46,544 bases of DNA, taken from DASRCB01 sp035653295 (lineage in GTDB: Bacteria > Acidobacteriota > Terriglobia > Bryobacterales > Bryobacteraceae). Numbering within the stretch: position 1 is the first letter of the stretch; each line of letters opens with the position of its first letter. Below the pieces are notes generated by a model, which saw nothing but the letters and a program-made list of their open reading frames with translations, was not told the origin of the DNA and searched no databases. The position numbers were made by a program, and so were the translations under genes. Positions 32,101 to 40,188 of this stretch are shown in pieces. The DNA is taken from assembly GCA_035653295.1 (NCBI GenBank), contig DASRCB010000041.1, positions 1 to 46,544 of the forward strand. The letters are read 5' to 3'.

Positions 32101-33792
32101 TCAGGCGGTCCGCCGGGCGACGACCAGAGTGATGTCGTCGGCCTGCGGAGCGCCGCCGATCCAGTCCATCAGCCGCTGCCGCACGCCGTCAAGGATGGAC
32201 TGCGCCGATTCATTCCGCAACTCGGCGATGATTTCCGCCAGGCGGTCTTCGCCGAACTCCTCGTCGAGGCCGGGCTGGGTAGCCTCCGTAACCCCGTCGC
32301 TGAACAGGACGACAACATCGCCGGCCTCAAGGCGGCAGGTCTCGGCGGTGTAGGCGCCTTTCGGGAAGATGCCCAGAATCATGCCGCCACCCTCGAGGTG
32401 CTGCACCGACCCGTCCGCGTGCACCAGCACCGGCGGATTGTGCCCCGCGTTGCAGTACGTCACCTCGCCGGTAGCCGGATCGATGACGCCAATGAAAAAC
32501 GTGATGAAACGGTTGCCGGGGCAGTTCTGGCAAATAATCCGGTTCAATTTTGTTACGAGCGCCGCCAGGTTGTCCGGCGGATCGAACAGAATCTGCGCCC
32601 TGGCCTGGAGGTTCGACATGAGCAGGGCGGCGGGCATGCCCTTGCCGGAAACATCGGCGACGAGCAGTCCAATACGGCCGTCGGAGAATTCGAGGTAATC
32701 GAAGTAATCTCCGCCCACCGTACGGCAGGGGAGATTGAAGCCGGCGAGGTCGAGCCCGGGCGCCTCCGGCGCTCTGGTGGGCAGCAGCTTTTGCTGGATC
32801 TCAGCGGCCTGCGCCAGGTCGCGGGCCAGCATCTTCTCGGCTTCTTCCACCTCGGCGAGGCGGGCGTGCTCGATTTTGATCGCCGCCACGTTGGCCAGCA
32901 CCGTCAGCAAATTCAGGTCTTCCTTGGTGAAGGGATGGACGAAGTGCGGCGAATCCAGGTAAATGAGCCCGATCACGCGTTCTTCTGTCTGCAGTGGCAC
33001 CGCCAGCATACTGCGGATCTGCTGCTCCACGATGCTCATCCGATCCATGAACGCGCGATCGGACATGACATCGCCGATCAGCAGGGATTGCTTCTCGCGA
33101 AGGACCGTGTCGCGCACGGTGGTGCTGATGTGAAAACCCTGTCCCCTGGCCGCCCGGACCACTAACTCCTCGCCCTCGAGCGTCATTAGCACGCCGCGCG
33201 CCGCTCCGACGGTATCGATGGACAGGGTCATGATCAGCTCGAACAGATCGCCCAGAGACTTCTCGTGCTGCGAAAGCTGCTGGCCGGCGCGCACCAGGGC
33301 CCGCATGTAACGGTCCGGATCGATGACCTCCGCCTTCGCCTTGTCCGCCCCACCGCCGAGAATCCCGGCGAGGCTGGTGGCCACGGTCGTGCCGGTGGCC
33401 TGCGTCGCGTCGCGGCCTTCAATAAACACAACTGTGTTCGTGGACGGTGTGACGCTGGTGGACGCCGTGGCCCCGCTGTCGCGGTATTCGATGGTCAGGT
33501 GGCCGGCGATAACGCGATCGCCGGGGCGAAGCGTTTGTGGCGCGTTGATCCGCGCGCCGTTCAGCAGCGTGCCATTCTTGCTGCCCATGTCACGAATGGC
33601 CCATTGATCGCCATTGCGCTCGAAGGCGAGGTGCTGGCGCGACAGGCCGGCGTCGTCGGCGTAGCAAAGCTCGTTGGTGCTGGACCGGCCAAGCGTGACG
33701 CGTTCCGACTCGAGCGGAACGGTGCGCGTGCGGCCATCGGGAGTGTGAATTACGAGTTCACGCCTGGACATCTGACGTGCGGTTCCTAACAT
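32101..33792 (-). CDS. FHA-GAF-SpoIIE/PP2C serine/threonine phosphatase
   Basis: 563 aa. N-terminal FHA domain (about 20-105: TLGRSSTNELCYADDAGLSRQHLAFE, DMGSKNGTLLNG) binds phosphothreonine. A linker precedes a GAF domain (about 170-320: LVVRAARGQGFHIST, AVPLQTEERVIGLIYLDSPHF). A short coiled coil (321-345) leads to a C-terminal PPM/SpoIIE phosphatase (350-560) with VGGDYFDYLEF, LVADVSGKGMPAALLMSN and LFSDGVTEATQ metal ligands. Family role: phosphatase of anti-sigma antagonists or Ser/Thr kinase substrates. No partner kinase or anti-sigma is in the window. ATG 33792 used; ATG 33771 (MSRREL) is also possible. Confidence 0.93.
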   Translation of the reverse strand: MLGTARQMSRRELVIHTPDGRTRTVPLESERVTLGRSSTNELCYADDAGLSRQHLAFERNGDQWAIRDMGSKNGTLLNGARINAPQTLRPGDRVIAGHLTIEYRDSGATASTSVTPSTNTVVFIEGRDATQATGTTVATSLAGILGGGADKAKAEVIDPDRYMRALVRAGQQLSQHEKSLGDLFELIMTLSIDTVGAARGVLMTLEGEELVVRAARGQGFHISTTVRDTVLREKQSLLIGDVMSDRAFMDRMSIVEQQIRSMLAVPLQTEERVIGLIYLDSPHFVHPFTKEDLNLLTVLANVAAIKIEHARLAEVEEAEKMLARDLAQAAEIQQKLLPTRAPEAPGLDLAGFNLPCRTVGGDYFDYLEFSDGRIGLLVADVSGKGMPAALLMSNLQARAQILFDPPDNLAALVTKLNRIICQNCPGNRFITFFIGVIDPATGEVTYCNAGHNPPVLVHADGSVQHLEGGGMILGIFPKGAYTAETCRLEAGDVVVLFSDGVTEATQPGLDEEFGEDRLAEIIAELRNESAQSILDGVRQRLMDWIGGAPQADDITLVVARRTA

Positions 33793-33803
33793 GGTTCAAC
33801 TGA

Positions 33804-35765
33804 TTATCGCAAAGCGGCCTGTACCACGCCCGGCGGAACGAGGGGAAATTCGGTGACCCGCAGCTTCGCAGCTCCGTAAGGGATGAGCGTCAGCGTTTGC
33901 ACGGGAGTTCCGGGCTGCGGATGTTCTGGCGGGGGCTGCGCCGAGCCTTTCTCCATTCCCCATGAGACGACGCGCCGGCCGGGAACCTGAAGAAGGACGG
34001 GCGCGCCCGCGGCGCTGAACGGGAAATCGCCGATCGCCTTTTCGACCACTTTCACGCCGCTGCCGGGGTTATCGGGGTCGATCGCCAGCCCGTAGTTCCA
34101 GGGGGTCGTGGGCGTGACCTGCCAGTCGGCGGCGGGGCCGTGGGTCTTCAACTTCTTCCAGTCCTCGCCAATGCGCAGCGAATACACCAGTGGGCCGCGC
34201 TCGAGCGACACCGAATCGTTGTACCAGCGCGTGGCGCGAACCTGCATCGGCAGGCGCATGTTCACGCGATCGCCGGGGTTCCAGGCGCGGACCAGGCTGG
34301 CGAACCCGTCCGCCGGAACCAGTTGCGCCGGTTTCCCGTTCACCGATACCTGCGCGCCTCCCGCACACCAGCGCGGTTCGCGAAAAATCAGTGGAAATGT
34401 GCCGCGCGCATCCACCGTAAGCCGAATCGAATCGCGGAACGGATACTCGGTGTCTTCGATGATGTGCACGCGCGTGCCGTTCTTCAGGACCGTGCGCACT
34501 TCGCTCGGTCCGTAGAAGACGGCTGCGACGCCGTTGTTGTCCGCTGTGGTCATCCACAGATTGGCCGCGAACTTCGGCCAGCCCTGGTGCATATTTGCCG
34601 TGCAGCAGCCGTAATTGGGCTCCAGCCCGAACAGGTTCGAGTCCGGGCCGTTGTTGACCCAGTCGCGCTGCAGCTCGGTGGCGAGCACCTGATTCGCCTG
34701 CTGATCGTACTGGTGCGCCCACATCTTCGCGTCGAAGGTCCCGGGCAGCGCGTTGAACGCGATCTTCTCCTCGCGATCGCCGAAGCGGGCATCGCCAACC
34801 GTGGACATCAGCGACTCCAGGGAGAACATTTCTTCCACTACCGTGCAGAGTTCCGTACCCTGGCTGGGATTCCGGCCCGCGTAATGCTCGTCGCAGGAAA
34901 ACACGCCGCTGGGGAGCCCGTCGTAGCGATCGAGCTCCTCGAGCATATGCGCGGGCGCGGCGCGATCCGCGGGATTCCCGGTCAGCAGCCACCACAGGCC
35001 GCCCGTCTTCAGCGCCATCCCATTGTTGACACCGTGCGTTGCGAGATTGGCCTTCTCGCCGGGCGCGAAGTGCTCCTTACCGGTGTACTTGAAATTCGCG
35101 AACTGCGCCTCCCAGTCGTGTCCCTGGTCGTGCAGCATGCGCGCCAGTTGCAGCAGCCGCTCGTCGCCGGTACGGTTATACAGCCAGACGACGCTGAGCA
35201 CTTCGTCCTGCCAGCGATAGACCGCCCACTCGTGCAGCGGGTTTGCCGCGAGCCGGGAAAGCTGATACGCAAAATACCGCTGCATGAGCGGAATCACGCG
35301 CGCATCGCCGGTCGCTTCCTGATATTGCGTGAGCGCTTTGAGCGCGACGTAGTTTGGCCACCAGTCCTTGTTTTTCTCCGGACCGATCCAGCCGTTGGGG
35401 CCGGGATGGTCGAGCATCCAGCCGACCCAGCGGCGGGCTTTCTCCACCAGCACGGGATCGTCGAGCAGGTAAGCCAGCGGAACCAGCCCATCCATGTAGT
35501 AGGGACCGCGCTCCCAACCCTCACCCGTTCCGCCGAGCCATGCCGAGTCGCGCAGATCGGGCCAGAATTCGTCGAGGTGACTGGTGAGGCCGTCAGCCTG
35601 AATCCGAAGCTGATGCAGGAGCCAGCCCCGAGGCTTTACGCTGCCGAGCGGAAGCTGGTTGAAGGCATTGGGCTGGAGCGGCGCGCGATTCGGAACCGGC
35701 GTGAGATCCGCCCCGGCAAGCGCCGCCGCCACCACGAGCGGGATCATAATACGAAGGCCCTTCAT
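33804..35765 (-). CDS. GH127-family glycoside hydrolase (beta-L-arabinofuranosidase type)
   Basis: 653 aa. Signal peptide (1-19). The (alpha/alpha)6 catalytic barrel (about 30-430) holds the residues expected for GH127: E-L-C (E305, C307) and the neighbouring pair C-C (387-388) in NYGCCTANMHQGWPKF; in characterised GH127 a zinc-bound cysteine is the nucleophile and a Glu nearby assists. The C-terminal part is a beta domain. Family activity: beta-L-arabinofuranoside release, though acidobacterial members are mostly untested. ATG 35765 overlaps the rlmH ATG on the other strand (35764), so either start could be later; MIPLV at 35747 is the alternative. No transporter is adjacent. Confidence 0.88.
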   Translation of the reverse strand: MKGLRIMIPLVVAAALAGADLTPVPNRAPLQPNAFNQLPLGSVKPRGWLLHQLRIQADGLTSHLDEFWPDLRDSAWLGGTGEGWERGPYYMDGLVPLAYLLDDPVLVEKARRWVGWMLDHPGPNGWIGPEKNKDWWPNYVALKALTQYQEATGDARVIPLMQRYFAYQLSRLAANPLHEWAVYRWQDEVLSVVWLYNRTGDERLLQLARMLHDQGHDWEAQFANFKYTGKEHFAPGEKANLATHGVNNGMALKTGGLWWLLTGNPADRAAPAHMLEELDRYDGLPSGVFSCDEHYAGRNPSQGTELCTVVEEMFSLESLMSTVGDARFGDREEKIAFNALPGTFDAKMWAHQYDQQANQVLATELQRDWVNNGPDSNLFGLEPNYGCCTANMHQGWPKFAANLWMTTADNNGVAAVFYGPSEVRTVLKNGTRVHIIEDTEYPFRDSIRLTVDARGTFPLIFREPRWCAGGAQVSVNGKPAQLVPADGFASLVRAWNPGDRVNMRLPMQVRATRWYNDSVSLERGPLVYSLRIGEDWKKLKTHGPAADWQVTPTTPWNYGLAIDPDNPGSGVKVVEKAIGDFPFSAAGAPVLLQVPGRRVVSWGMEKGSAQPPPEHPQPGTPVQTLTLIPYGAAKLRVTEFPLVPPGVVQAALR

Positions 35766-36183
35766 GAAAGTCTGCCTTTACTATATAGGCCGCGCGCGCG
35801 ACCGCAGCGCCGGGACCATCGCCGAGGAGTACATCAAGCGAGCGCAGCGGTTCGCGACCTGCGAGATGCGCGAGATCGATCCGCGACGGTTCGATCCGTG
35901 GCAGAAGCACCCGACGGCGATGAAGGTTCTTCTGGACCCTGAGGGGCGGGCGCTCGACTCGGCGCGCTTCACGGCTCTGGTGTCGCAGGCGGAGGCGAAC
36001 GCACGCGACCTGGTGTTCATCGTCGGGGGCGCCGATGGCCTGCCAGAGGGCTGGCGCGAACGTGCGGATTTACTGCTGTCGCTTTCGCCGATGACGTGGC
36101 CGCACGAGCTCGCCCGCGCCATGCTGGCCGAGCAGATCTATCGGGCGTTCACGACATTGCGCGGGCATCCGTACCCGCGGTGA
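35764..36183 (+). CDS. rlmH: 23S rRNA pseudouridine-1915 N3-methyltransferase
   Basis: 139 aa, somewhat shorter than the usual ~155. SPOUT fold: opening MKVCLYYIG, then L-D-P-E-G-R-A-L-D-S, the SAM-binding loop F-I-V-G-G-A-D-G-L (near 98-106) and S-L-S-P-M-T-W-P-H-E-L-A-R-A-M-L-A-E-Q-I-Y-R-A. It methylates the pseudouridine in helix 69 of 23S rRNA. ATG 35764 is preceded by GAAGG at 35752-35756. The usual C-terminal P-Y-H-(R/K) reads P-Y-P-R here, so the conserved His is missing. The start codon overlaps that of GH127 on the other strand. Confidence 0.93.
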   Translation: MKVCLYYIGRARDRSAGTIAEEYIKRAQRFATCEMREIDPRRFDPWQKHPTAMKVLLDPEGRALDSARFTALVSQAEANARDLVFIVGGADGLPEGWRERADLLLSLSPMTWPHELARAMLAEQIYRAFTTLRGHPYPR

Positions 36184-36221
36184 GTTGCTGACGAGCGTCG
36201 CCCGGATCCCGGACCTCGGCG

Positions 36222-37043
36222 TTATCCTCTGGGCTGTCCGTGGATCCGCCGAATCCAGATATTCCGATACCGCACCGCATCGTGATGGTTCTGCAATAAC
36301 AGCGAATCCTCCGCCGGCATCGGCGAATAATGGGCCACCTGGCGATAAACCATCGGCCCCATCGAGGCCTCGTGATTATGAACCAATACGCCGTTGAAAA
36401 AAACGGTGAAATACGCCGGCTGCAGCAGCTTTGCGCCATCGAACCGCGGGGCCGTGAATACGATGTCGTAAACCTGCCAGTCTCCGGGCGGCCGGCCCGG
36501 ATTCACCAGCGGCGGCCATTGCCCGTACAAGGCGCCCGCCTGCCCGTCGGCATATGTCGGGTTCTTCCATGGATCGAGCACCTGCACCTCGAAGCGGCTC
36601 ATCAGCAGCACCCCGCTGTTGCCCCGCCCCTGGCTCGTCCCACTCACGTCAGGCGGCTCCGACCATTCCACGTGCAGCTGGCAATCGCCGAACTTCTCCT
36701 TGGTCGCCAGGTCGCCGACATCGGGCGTGACGACCAGCATCCCGTCCTGGACCTTCCATTCCGGCGCGTCCGAACCGCCGTGCCCGGTGATGTCGCTGTG
36801 ATGCGCTTTCCACTGCGACATGTCCTTGCCGTCGAACAGTATGATCGCGTCCGAAGGTGGATCGCCCGGCTTCGCGCCCGGCGTCACCACCGGCGGATGC
36901 GGCCGGTCGGGATCGTGAACGTGCCACGGCAGCCCGGGCAGCATGGGCGTGTCCTTGAAACCGAGATCGTGGTTCTGCTCCTGCGCGATCGCGAAGGCGA
37001 CCAGCGCAGCCGCGCCAACACAGGCAAGCATTCGTTTCGTCAT
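36222..37043 (-). CDS. DUF1080 secreted protein (3-keto-disaccharide hydrolase family)
   Basis: 273 aa from ATG 37043 (a GTG at 37055 is in frame). Signal peptide (MTKRMLACVGAAALVAFAIAQ). The concanavalin-like domain begins I-I-L-F-D-G-K-D-M-S-Q-W-K and continues with CQLHVEWSEP, GNSGVLLMSRFEVQVLD and DWQVYDIVFTAPRF, the DUF1080 (PF06439) pattern. Members cleave or bind 3-keto-sugars or are widespread surface lectin-like proteins in Acidobacteria and Planctomycetes. The actual substrate here is unknown. It lies downstream of serB on the same strand with a 27-bp gap, probably by chance rather than shared function. Confidence 0.85.
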   Translation of the reverse strand: MTKRMLACVGAAALVAFAIAQEQNHDLGFKDTPMLPGLPWHVHDPDRPHPPVVTPGAKPGDPPSDAIILFDGKDMSQWKAHHSDITGHGGSDAPEWKVQDGMLVVTPDVGDLATKEKFGDCQLHVEWSEPPDVSGTSQGRGNSGVLLMSRFEVQVLDPWKNPTYADGQAGALYGQWPPLVNPGRPPGDWQVYDIVFTAPRFDGAKLLQPAYFTVFFNGVLVHNHEASMGPMVYRQVAHYSPMPAEDSLLLQNHHDAVRYRNIWIRRIHGQPRG

Positions 37044-37070
37044 AGCGGCAAACACGAAGCGTATCAGACT

Positions 37071-38297
37071 TCAGTCGATGATCGCTTCCCGCTCGCGCAC
37101 GCCAAGCAGATAAAGGATGCCGTCCAGCCCCATCGTCGAGATCGCCTGCCGCGCGCTGCGGCGCACCAGCGGCTTGGCGCGAAACGCGATGCCCAGGCCG
37201 GCGATGCTCAGCATGGGCAGATCGTTCGCCCCGTCGCCTACCGCGATGGTCTGCTCCATACTCAGCCCCTCGGCGTGAGCAATCTCGCGAAGCAGCGCTG
37301 CTTTCCTGGCTCCATCGACTATGTCCGCGCCCGCCTCTCCGGTCACAGCGCCATCGCGAATGTCCAGCTCGTTCGCGTGCAGGTAATCGATGCCCAGCCT
37401 GCGCTGCAGCTCGCGGCCGACGAACGTGAACCCACCCGAAAGAATCGCCGTCTTGTACCCCAGCCTGCGCAGCGTCAGGATCAGCCGCTCCGCGCCGTCC
37501 ATCAGCGGGACGCTGCGCACCACGCTTTCCAGCGCGCTTTCGGACAGGCCCTTCAGCAGCCCCACCCGGCGCCGGAAGCTCGCTCGAAAATCCAGCTCGC
37601 CGCGCATCGCCGCCTCGGTGATCCTCTGCACCTCGTCCCCTACGCCGGCCAGCTTCGCCAGCTCATCGATCACCTCCGTCCGGATCAGCGTCGAGTCCAT
37701 GTCGAACGCGACCAGCCGGCGATGGCGCCGCCAGATGTTATCGTGCTGGAACGCGATGTCCACGTCATCTTCGTCCGCCAGGCGCATCAGCGGCATGCGG
37801 ATCGCTTCATCGTCCATGACCTCGCCGGAAACCGAAAGCTCCACACATCCCGGACCGTGCGGCGTGTGCAGAGGTGTGCGGCTCGACAGCCGGTCAATGC
37901 GGTCGATGTTCAGGCCCGCCCGTGCGACGATGCCGCTTACCTCCGCCATGTGATGCGCCGTGATCGACGGTCCCAGCATCGTGATCCGAAAGCGGCTCTT
38001 GGTCTGGCTGTCCACCCAAAGCTGGTAGTCGTCTTCCGAGACCGCGGTGTAGTGGATCTGCACCCCCAGCTCGTGGGCCTTCAGCAGCAGGTCGGTCAGC
38101 AGCGATGAGGCCTTCATCTCGCCGGTCAGCTCCACCAGAATTCCCAGCGCCAGCGCCTCGTGTATCACCGCCTGTCCGATGTCGAGAATGCGCGCTCCCG
38201 CGCCCGCCAGGATGCTGGTCAGCGAATGAGTCACCCCCGCACGATCGTGCCCGGTAATGTGGATAAGCAGTACGCCCGATTCCCGCGAATTCTCCAT
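37071..38297 (-). CDS. serB: Phosphoserine phosphatase with tandem ACT domains
   Basis: 408 aa. Two N-terminal ACT-like domains (about 8-85 and 102-180) precede the HAD phosphatase. Motif I is F-D-M-D-S-T (nucleophile D199, D201), then SGGFTFVGRELQ (motif II) and VGDGANDLPML (motif IV). It dephosphorylates phosphoserine, the last step of serine synthesis; the ACT domains are known to bind serine in several SerB proteins. ATG 38297. Divergent from the CBM9-like gene (38 bp between starts). Confidence 0.94.
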   Translation of the reverse strand: MENSRESGVLLIHITGHDRAGVTHSLTSILAGAGARILDIGQAVIHEALALGILVELTGEMKASSLLTDLLLKAHELGVQIHYTAVSEDDYQLWVDSQTKSRFRITMLGPSITAHHMAEVSGIVARAGLNIDRIDRLSSRTPLHTPHGPGCVELSVSGEVMDDEAIRMPLMRLADEDDVDIAFQHDNIWRRHRRLVAFDMDSTLIRTEVIDELAKLAGVGDEVQRITEAAMRGELDFRASFRRRVGLLKGLSESALESVVRSVPLMDGAERLILTLRRLGYKTAILSGGFTFVGRELQRRLGIDYLHANELDIRDGAVTGEAGADIVDGARKAALLREIAHAEGLSMEQTIAVGDGANDLPMLSIAGLGIAFRAKPLVRRSARQAISTMGLDGILYLLGVREREAIID

Positions 38298-38335
38298 TCA
38301 TCCATGAGTGTAGAGGGTGGTACCGTGGTGACCGC

Positions 38336-39160
38336 ATGCCATTCCTCTCCGACGTCGCCCGCTACACCTGCTATCGAACGCCCGAGCCCATCCGCATCGA
38401 CGGCCGCCTCGATAAGCCGGTCTGGCGCGATGCGCCGGTTTCGAACGCGTTCGTCGACATCGTCACCGGCGAACCCGCCTGGTTCGACACCCGAGTGCGC
38501 TTGCTCTGGGACGACGAGCGCCTCTACTTCGGCTTCACCGCCGAAGAGACCGACGTGTGGGCCACGCTCACCGAGCGCGACTCGAAGATCTGGGAAGAGA
38601 ACGATCTCGAGATCTTCATCGGCGGCAAAGACGGCTACTACGAGTTCGAGATGAACGCCATGAATGTCATCTACGAGGTCTTCTGGATCTGGAAGGACGT
38701 GCATAAGCTCGGCGGCCCGTACTGGGGCCGTCCGGAGTTCGATCCGCAAACGCAGCGCACCATGGTGATAGATGGAATCGGCGGCCACGTGCATCCGCGC
38801 GGCGAGCGCTGGGGATTTCTTGACTGGGACTGCGCCGGCCTCGAACACGCCGTCCACGTCGATGGCACGCTGAACAAACGCGACGACATCGACCGCGGCT
38901 GGTCGGCCGAGATTGCCATCCCGTGGAGCAGCCTCACGCTGCTCGCTGACGGACGCTCACTCCCGCCACGTGACGGCGACGTGTGGCGCATCGACTGCTC
39001 ACGGTTCGAGAAAATTGGCCGTAACGGCGAAGTCCTCGACCCCTGCGCCGGCTGGACCTGGAACCGCCACGGCCACTACGATTCCCACATCCCCGAGGTC
39101 TTCCCGATGATCACGTTCTCGACTTCTCCAGTTCACCGATCTTCTCATCGAGAAACCTAA
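38336..39160 (+). CDS. CBM9-like carbohydrate-binding family protein
   Basis: 274 aa, no signal peptide. The N-terminal part P-I-R-I-D-G-R-L-D-K-P-V-W starts a CBM9/DOMON-like beta-sandwich, with RVRLLWDDERLYFGFTAEE, the acidic metal/sugar region NDLEIFIGG, and later GWSAEIAIPWSSL. Stand-alone CBM9-like proteins are common in Acidobacteria and Bacteroidetes; the substrate is unknown. ATG 38336. Its last 50 bp overlap the convergent small gene. Alone on this strand between serB and the small genes. Confidence 0.85.
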   Translation: MPFLSDVARYTCYRTPEPIRIDGRLDKPVWRDAPVSNAFVDIVTGEPAWFDTRVRLLWDDERLYFGFTAEETDVWATLTERDSKIWEENDLEIFIGGKDGYYEFEMNAMNVIYEVFWIWKDVHKLGGPYWGRPEFDPQTQRTMVIDGIGGHVHPRGERWGFLDWDCAGLEHAVHVDGTLNKRDDIDRGWSAEIAIPWSSLTLLADGRSLPPRDGDVWRIDCSRFEKIGRNGEVLDPCAGWTWNRHGHYDSHIPEVFPMITFSTSPVHRSSHRET

Positions 39161-39368
39161 GCGCCGCTTCCAGCGACTCGCGATGCCGCGGATGCGACGC
39201 CGCTTCGAGATCATGGATCACACGCGTCCGCGACAACTGCAGGCTCTGGATCTCCTGTTGTCGAGCGATCTGCTCGGGGCTCAGCTGGGGCGCGGCGGCG
39301 CCAGCGCGGCGCGAGGCGGCCGCGTCCATCTGCTCCTCCACCGACTTGCTCTCCCAACCTCTTGCCAT
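39111..39368 (-). CDS. Small unknown protein, mostly helical
   Basis: 85 aa from ATG 39368; the in-frame extension to 39389 is less likely. It begins MARGWESKSVEEQMDAA and continues with helices LSPEQIARQQEIQSLQLSRTRVIHDLEAA and HRESLEAALRFLDEKIGELEKS, an amphipathic pair. No membrane segment or metal motif. Its start is preceded by GGGGG. It converges with and overlaps the CBM9 gene by 50 bp. Function unassigned. Confidence 0.6.
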   Translation of the reverse strand: MARGWESKSVEEQMDAAASRRAGAAAPQLSPEQIARQQEIQSLQLSRTRVIHDLEAASHPRHRESLEAALRFLDEKIGELEKSRT

Positions 39369-39484
39369 ACGCCCCCAGTATCGCTCCAAAACGCCGCGCC
39401 AAAAGGCTCAGGTCCGCCCTTCAGCCCTTTTGTATCAGCAGCTTCCGCTGGCGCCTCACATGCGCTTCAACGGTTGAGGCGCTT

Positions 39485-39592
39485 ATGTCCAGGCACTCGC
39501 TCACCCGTGAGGACCGGAACGCCATTCTGGTCGGTCTGCTTGCGCTCGCCACGTGGGCCGCTTTGCTGATGATGGCCCTGCACGCCTGCTAA
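39485..39592 (+). CDS. Candidate 35-aa single-span membrane protein
   Basis: MSRHSLTREDRNAI followed by one hydrophobic helix (L16-H33) and a terminal Cys. ATG 39485 has GAGG 5 nt upstream. Its TAA (39590-39592) overlaps the stop of the convergent response-regulator gene. Short, so low certainty, but the charged N-terminus plus helix and good SD argue for a real small protein. Confidence 0.4.
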   Translation: MSRHSLTREDRNAILVGLLALATWAALLMMALHAC

Positions 39593-40188
39593 CGCCGCAG
39601 CGCAGCGAGCACGCGCTCGGTCAGCTCATCGACCAAACTGGGGAATGCCGCATCCAGCGCGACGGTCACCGCCGCCCGCACGCGCTCCGCATCAACCACC
39701 TTCGGCTCATGGGCAGGTTTAGCCTCAGCGCGCTTCGGCTTCGGAGCCGGCGCGGGCGGAGGAGCTTCGGGTGCGATCTCAGGGTCAGAGGCCTTAGCGG
39801 GCGCGTTGGTCCGCGCCGCCTGCGCCTCCTCGATGAGCGGCTTCACCGCCTTCACCACCGCCGATGCTTCGAACGGCTTGCGGATGATCGCGTCGCAGCC
39901 GGCATTCTTGGCCTCGGCCTCGTCGAAGCTGTCCAGGATGCCTGCGGTCAGCACGACGCGCGCATGCTTGTGGCGCGGGTTCTCCTTCACGAACCGGCAC
40001 AGCTCGAGTCCGGATTTCCCCGGCAGGAACACGTCCACCAGCACGAGGTCGGGATCGGCGTCGGCCAGCCGTATCAGCGCCGTTTCCCCATCGGTTACGC
40101 TGACTACCTCGAAGCCTTCCTCACGCAAAATGCGAACGCCCATGCGCTGGGCATGGGCGCTGTCGTCCGCGAGAAGGACCCGGCTCAT
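39589..40188 (-). CDS. Response regulator with CheY-like receiver domain
   Basis: 199 aa. Receiver residues: acidic pair D8-D9, phosphoacceptor D52 in V-L-V-D-V-F-L-P-G, T81 and K104 (R-K-P-F). After residue 120 a Pro/Ala-rich linker (APPPAPAPKPKRAEAKP) leads to a short helical C-terminus (VRAAVTVALDAAFPSLVDELTERVLAAL) without a DNA-binding domain. ATG overlaps the end of the bamD-like gene (ATGA), so it is translated with it. The cognate kinase is not in the window. Inference: a signalling output that acts by protein contact. Confidence 0.88.
   Translation of the reverse strand: MSRVLLADDSAHAQRMGVRILREEGFEVVSVTDGETALIRLADADPDLVLVDVFLPGKSGLELCRFVKENPRHKHARVVLTAGILDSFDEAEAKNAGCDAIIRKPFEASAVVKAVKPLIEEAQAARTNAPAKASDPEIAPEAPPPAPAPKPKRAEAKPAHEPKVVDAERVRAAVTVALDAAFPSLVDELTERVLAALRR

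Noticed and set aside
34140..35942. 600-aa plus-strand open frame
   Set aside because: It is antisense to the GH127 gene and runs into rlmH. Its composition is arginine-rich without domain patterns. GC-rich third positions create such frames.
36330..38108. 592-aa plus-strand open frame
   Set aside because: Antisense across DUF1080 and serB, whose motifs are clear on the other strand.
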